Assembly (NCBI GenBank): GCA_051294375.1
Contig: CM119266.1
Coordinates: 2,845,812-2,909,811 of the forward strand
Length of the DNA: 64,000 nucleotides
Direction of reading: 5' to 3'
Origin: Paraspadella gotoi
Taxonomy: Eukaryota > Chaetognatha
This document shows, in pieces, positions 59,881 through 64,000 of the stretch; positions within the stretch are counted from its first letter, which is position 1, and each line of letters begins with the position of its first letter. The notes under the pieces were generated by a model. The model was not told where the DNA came from. It did no database searches and saw nothing but the letters and a program-made list of their open reading frames with translations. The translations under genes were made by a program, and so were the position numbers.

Positions 59881-60634
59881 TATATTTCAATTAATCAATT
59901 TATCTATTAATTAATTATTCAATCAATCAATTTTTTATCAATTAATTAATTATTTAATCAATCAATCAAGTCAATCGTTATCGGCATTATTGTCGTCGTC
60001 GCCATCATCGTCGTCGTTGCTTTTGTCGTTGTCAGTGACGAAAAGACCTAAAAAACAAACATTTCGGATCAAATTAATAAATGAATTAATTGCCTAATTG
60101 ATTAATTAATTACCGCTAATGATCATGGGAAGATCCGTCATTGTTTGCTCAAACTTGTTTAATTTCGTACATAAAAAATAATTTTTTAAATAAATCAATA
60201 AAAATATATTAATCAATTGATCATCCATTCAAGCATGAATTTAATTCAATCGGGGGAAGAACGGATTGACAGACGGACGGATTTTGTATGGATTATGGAT
60301 AAGTTGAGACAAATCGGGGTAAATTTAAGACTCAGGAGAGGTATACGGTTAAGTATAAAAATTTGAAGTTAGGAATAAGTTCAAGGTGAGTGATAAGTTT
60401 TTTTAAAATTAAAATAGATATTAATCTAAATTTAGGGTATAAAGTAATCTTAAAATATTACTGATCATTGAAAGTTATCAGTAAAAATTATTAAATAAAA
60501 TTAATTAAAATATTATCTAAATTATTTAAAACTGAATATTATATTTATTAGATTTAGAAGGATTTTAAAAAAAATATTTCGACCATTTCGTTTTTAAAAT
60601 CCAAATTAATTTTTTCCGTAAATAAACGAACCGG

Positions 60635-60790
60635 TGGCACCAGATCCCCACGCTTTGCCAACGCATCAGGAAGTCATTAGGACTGAGAATAGAAGGCACG
60701 GTTGGGATGGTGCATTCCCCGCTTAGCCAATGAGATTGGCTGAATGAGGGTTGAGGTAAGGCAGTCACACTACCGATATACCACCACAAC
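60635..60790 (-). mobile_element. SINE-like repeat, second copy of the 28225 family
   Basis: Read on the minus strand it shows GGTGGTATATCGGTAGTG, CAGCCAATCTCATTGGCT, TGCACCATCCC, CTAATGACTTCC and GCGTTGGCAAAGC, in the same order as 28231-28340. Confidence 0.6.
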
Positions 60791-60830
60791 TCATATTATT
60801 TCAAACGACTAAAAGGTATATGTATTTCAG

Positions 60831-61297
60831 CTCATAGCCCAGCGTCAGGACATCGAGGAGATGGCGGAACACGTCCAAGCCATCAACGAGCTCTTCAACA
60901 GCATGTCTCCCTATTTCGAGGAGCAAGATCGACTCACTAATCTCGTTGAGAGCGAAGTCAATGGTCAGCAGTCGTAAATGCTGTGCAGATGTAATACACA
61001 TTTTATGATTTATCACAATAACTGGACAAGTTTTTCTATGAGAATATTCGTTCAGCGACAATAATTCGTTACACTGTTAGATTTGTTTGTTTAAAATACG
61101 TATAATTATTTCCAGTGGCGCATCAACGCTCGATCAACATTCGTCAAGCCATCAGACAAGCGTTGAGTTACAAGACTTCTGCACAGCGGAAGCAATGCAT
61201 CAAACATATGCTGTTGTACGGAGTTGCGATTCTTATCCTTATGGTCATCATCTCTGAAATTTTCGTTCATCAGGGCCAAAGTGAAGTTAGCGAATGA
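60831..61297 (+). CDS. Syntaxin-like SNARE, C-terminal exons only
   Basis: Two exons join in phase: 60831-60963 and 61116-61297, giving 104 residues to the stop. The first encodes a Qa/Qc-type SNARE helix (QRQDIEEMAEHVQAINELF, then EEQDRLTNLVESEV, with a Gln at the zero-layer position). The second continues with a linker (HQRSINIRQAIRQALSY, KQC) and a single C-terminal membrane anchor (MLLYGVAILILMVIISEIF) ending in a short acidic tail. This is the layout of tail-anchored syntaxins that drive membrane fusion. The AG acceptor at 60829-60830 shows that upstream exons must exist, but I could not find them. The exact syntaxin type is not resolved; the linker recalls the syntaxin 7/12 group. Confidence 0.7.
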
Positions 61298-61973
61298 ACG
61301 GATCCAAATTGTTCAAATATACATTTCAATGAGTAAACTTAATTTTGGGATATTTTTTTATTTTTCTTTTCTTTTTCTTTTCTTTTTATGAGATACATAA
61401 CAACGCCGTCAAATGGCACCGCACTTCGATAGATCGTCATAATCGTAAAAATTGTCGAACAGAATTGATACAAGAAGAAAGCATCTTTCATTGAAAGATA
61501 AAAAAGAAAAAGAAAATAATAATAATGATTTACGAAATTAGTATATCCTTGCTCGTTTCTCCTCGATAAAATTTAAACCTAAACGGATAAAGAGGTCGCC
61601 GAAAAAGGTATGGTACTTTTGACGAGCGGGGTTTGTCCTACGCTTCCATTAAAACAAATTATCTAACGGGATAAATAAGATTTAACAATTGTTTGGATTA
61701 AGATTAACCGTCAAGATTAGTGAGATTTAAACATCAAAATGATTTTTCAAATTGATGTCGCAGTTTATCGTGCCAGTCACTGGTCAGATTTTGATTTTGT
61801 CTCGTCTATTAAGTTACGTATTTAATTACCAATTAATATTTTTTAAATAAGTAAAAGCGCCGTTGCGTAAAGTTGTTGCTATATTGCTATAGTTATTTAA
61901 ATATATATTTTTTGTTCATTGCAAATCTCGATCGAAGCGCAAGCCTTATCGTTTATGCTTGTTTCATCCTCTG
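61298..61973. other. SNARE 3' region and spacer
   Basis: AT-rich 3' UTR and spacer with a TTTTCTTTTC run. I see no gene up to the duplicated exon. Confidence 0.5.
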
Positions 61974-62157
61974 TGACGCATCAGCGCGCGTTGAACATTC
62001 AAAGCCTCATCCGCCAAGCACTCAATTACAAGAACCCGGCCCAGAGAAAGCAATGCCTCAATGGCTCAAGCACGCCCTTCTATACGGAGTTGCGGCCTTA
62101 TTCTTCATCGCAATGCTCTCGAATGTCATGCATCAGGGAAAGGACGAAGCGGAGTGA
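61974..62157 (+). pseudogene. Decayed tandem duplicate of the last SNARE exon
   Basis: HQRALNIQSLIRQALNYK and AQRKQC correspond to HQRSINIRQAIRQALSYK and AQRKQC of the exon at 61116. The membrane anchor then continues in another frame (WLKHALLYGVAALFFIAML, MHQGKDEAE). The shift comes from an 8-bp near-duplication, TGCCTCAA (62054-62061) followed by TGGCTCAA (62062-62069). The acceptor AG of the parent exon (CCAG/TGGCG) is CTCTG/TGACG here. Both lesions argue that it is not spliced as the parent is. The anchor frame and its stop are still open, so a short membrane peptide from an internal ATG is conceivable. Confidence 0.75.
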
Positions 62158-62325
62158 AACAAGCAAAGCAAGCAAGGATACCAGCCAAGCGAAGAGCGAG
62201 TTGACAGAATGAATACGAAAAAAAAAGATGAAGAGGGGAATATTTGTGATAAAATAAATGTTAATTGAGATGAGATAAAGATAATCTTAAAATTGAAGAC
62301 GCGCTTGATAACAATCGTACGACAT

Positions 62326-62397
62326 GGCGCAGTGGCCAAGCGGTAAGGCGTCGGTCTCGTAAACCGAAGATCACGGGTTCGAACCCCGTCTGTGCCT
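62326..62397 (+). tRNA. tRNA-Thr (anticodon CGT)
   Basis: A full cloverleaf: acceptor GGCGCAG with CTGTGCC, D arm GCC/GGC, anticodon stem TCGGT/ACCGA with loop CTCGTAA (anticodon CGT at loop positions 3-5), T arm ACGGG-TTCGAAC-CCCGT, discriminator T. No intron and no encoded CCA. A run of T (62401-62413, TTTCTTTTTTTTTT) just downstream fits polymerase III termination. The B box GGTTCGAAC is intact, so it looks functional. Confidence 0.93.
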
Positions 62398-62753
62398 CAT
62401 TTCTTTTTTTTTTAAATCATCAAAATTACAAAATGTCGTTCAAATCAAAACCTATCAGTATCAGTATCAGTATCACTTGACCTTGGGGGAAAAAAAAAAA
62501 GTTTTAGTTTAGGAAATACAGGAAGGTCCAGCTCATTTGAGACTAACTTCAAGTTCTTACAGCACAGAAACGGTTAACGATAAAAGAAAAACGGGATCAT
62601 ATTTAGAAACTCGGCTAATTTCTCGGGTTTAAATTTGAAACTAGAAAAACGAGTTGAAAAATTACAGGATTTTAATTTTTATTCTCGTCGAATTCATTTG
62701 GGATTTTTCATCTCGAAAGGAAATTTAATTTTACCCTTTTAAACTTAAAGAAA
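62398..62753. other. Spacer tRNA / flavin monooxygenase
   Basis: AT-rich, with a short TATCAG repeat near 62455-62476. Presumably it holds the FMO promoter and leader. No gene seen. Confidence 0.5.
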
Positions 62754-63424
62754 ATGTCATCCATCAACGTTTGCCTGATCGGAGCAGGCGTTTCGGGTTG
62801 CGCCTTTTTGAGCCACTTTGCTCGCCTGCAGCGAGAGGACGCCGCCTCCGACTCCACCGTCACCTGCTTCGAGAAGCAACGTGACTGGGGCGGGATGTGG
62901 AATTACGACTGGCGCACCTCTGTGGACGAGTTTGGTGAACCCGTCCACTGCAGCATGTATAGACACTTGTGGACGAACGAGCCTAAGGTGTTGATTAGTG
63001 AGTTATTGATTAACCGGATTAAATTCTAGTAACGATGCAAATACTTATCAAAAGTTTTCTATATATAGTTAAAAAAAAAAAACAAACGGGAAAAATATTA
63101 ATTATCAATTACGCATTATTTTTCTTTTTTTTTTGCGGGGGGGGGGTTTAAAAAGAAAATTAATATAATATTTTTCGCCGACTATTTACCAATTCAAAAT
63201 TTACTCGGGTGTCCCAACTCGAGGAAGTGATGGAGTTCTCCGACTACACCTACTCTGACCACTTCGGACGAGCCATTCCGAGCTTCCCCCCTCGCGCCGT
63301 TGTCACCGATTATCTCAAGGCCAAGTGGGAGAAGGACGGGATTCGTCGCTTTGTGCGATTCGGTCACGTGATCAGGAGGGTGGAATACGACGAAAAACGA
63401 GGCGAATTCGTTGTCGTCGTCAAG
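62754..63424 (+). CDS. Flavin-containing monooxygenase, 5' part
   Basis: Exon 1 at 62754-62987 and exon 2 at 63224-63424 join in phase (145 residues); the rest lies beyond the window. The Rossmann FAD motif GAGVSG (GxGxxG, residues 10-15) is followed by CFEKQRDWGGMWNYDW, SMYRHLWTNEPK, then EVMEFSDYTYSDHFG, IPSFPPRAVVTDYL and a beta-rich VRFGHVIRRVEY. This matches class B flavin monooxygenases of the trimethylamine/N-oxidising kind that use NADPH and oxygen to oxidise amines or sulfides. Exon 1's donor (GTGTTG) was chosen because it makes NEPK run directly into EVMEF; a later GTGAGT at 62998 breaks that alignment. Exon 2's acceptor (CTCGAG/GAAG) is weak. Confidence 0.85.
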
Positions 63425-64000
63425 GTTGGAAATCGGATTCGTATGTCTGTCTCTATTTATACATTATTAATTTCTGCCTATAGAATTAACGAAAAATATT
63501 AAATATTTCCATTCATTCAATAATCATTTATTTACTTTGCTCTTTTCATTAATGAGTAAATCCATAAATTTCGTTCATTAATTCTGAAGAGACAGTGATA
63601 ATTGATAAGTGTTAATGACAGAACCGTTCAATATAAGCAGTCCCTGAGCTTCGGATCAGGCTGTAACACCATGTTACAGGCGGGTTAAGCGCCCCGTCCC
63701 TCTTAACTGCTAGGCGGCCACCGGGCTAGAATGACCAATGACCACTGATGAACGGTTGGTGGATTTTGGTCCACCATACATCCCCCCCTCCCATAGGGAG
63801 AAGTCTGTTGCGTCTCTTCAGTGAATTGTTGGTGGAAAGTTCGTCACCAAGTTGAGGCATGTCGCCTGATGTGTTGTGGGCGGAAAGTGCATCGCCAGGT
63901 TGAGGCATGTCGCCTGAAAGTGTTGTTGTTGCTGTTGTGTTCGGAAGTCGGGCTCACCAATGAAGAGACAGTGATAATTGATAAGTGTTAATGACAGAAC
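63425..64000 (+). repeat. FMO intron with tandemly repeated dispersed element
   Basis: GAAGAGACAGTGATAATTGA, TAAGTGTTAATGACAGAAC at 63587 recurs at 63962, a tandem period of about 375 bp that runs off the window. The unit carries GATCAGGCTGTAACACC and ATGAACGGTTGGTGG, shared with 19450-19690, and an internal double motif AGTTGAGGCATGTCGCCTGA / GGTTGAGGCATGTCGCCTGA. Confidence 0.7.

Larger units (their letters stand above)
54169..60830. other. Repeat-rich spacer, no recognised gene
   Basis: 6.7 kb between cyclin T and the SNARE exons. It holds the cyclin T 3' UTR, AT-rich sequence at 54700-56600 with no feature seen, and then the individual repeats listed below. Short open frames such as 55362-55568 show no domain. 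Upstream SNARE exons should lie here or be missing; a short ATG-started frame at 57774 (MALTAGRND) is followed by a GT but has no support. Confidence 0.5.

Noticed and set aside
62998-63003. GTGAGT at 62998 as the FMO exon 1 donor
   Set aside because: It adds residues that break the family alignment; the donor at 62988 joins NEPK directly to EVMEF in phase.

Overview
The window is a stretch of nuclear genome from an invertebrate animal. I can rebuild nine protein-coding loci, and they have short phase-consistent GT-AG introns, GC-rich exons and very AT-rich introns and spacers. EMSY, KANSL1, cyclin T and ARMC2 homologues point to a metazoan, and ARMC2 implies cilia or flagellated sperm. The phylum cannot be settled from this sequence. 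tRNA-derived SINEs, MITEs and interstitial TTAGGG-like tracts fill the non-coding DNA.

Layout: 1-7028 (+) holds the 3' part of a SKIV2L/Ski2 exosome helicase. 7344-10918 (+) is TMEM185, a multi-pass membrane protein. 12224-15579 (+) is an unassigned multi-C2H2 zinc-finger protein. 17056-24641 (+) is an EMSY-like protein with an N-terminal ENT domain that reads, in one spliced frame, into a C-terminal bromodomain. 25534-29427 (-) is ARMC2, tail-to-tail with the EMSY-like gene and head-to-head with KANSL1 at 31311-44462 (+). 46383-54168 (+) is cyclin T, the P-TEFb subunit. 54169-60830 is a repeat-rich spacer. 60831-61297 (+) is the 3' end of a syntaxin-like SNARE, followed by a broken duplicate of its last exon (61974-62157), a tRNA-Thr(CGT) at 62326-62397 and the 5' end of a flavin monooxygenase gene (62754-63424, running off the window).

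For the seven loci with a stop codon and a chain of exons (SKIV2L 3' part, TMEM185, zinc finger, EMSY-like, ARMC2, KANSL1, cyclin T), the summed exon lengths are divisible by three and every junction keeps phase, which is strong internal support for the models. Three of the genes act on chromatin or transcription (EMSY-like, KANSL1, cyclin T), but I see no evidence of co-regulation beyond proximity.

The most notable features are the ENT-bromodomain fusion; a dispersed repeat family headed by a perfect hairpin and built of tandem monomers, whose hairpin end reads CTAA like a Helitron 3' end; three scattered degenerate hammerhead-ribozyme-like motifs at or near inverted-repeat elements; telomere-like tracts carried inside dyad elements; and the decayed SNARE exon duplicate.
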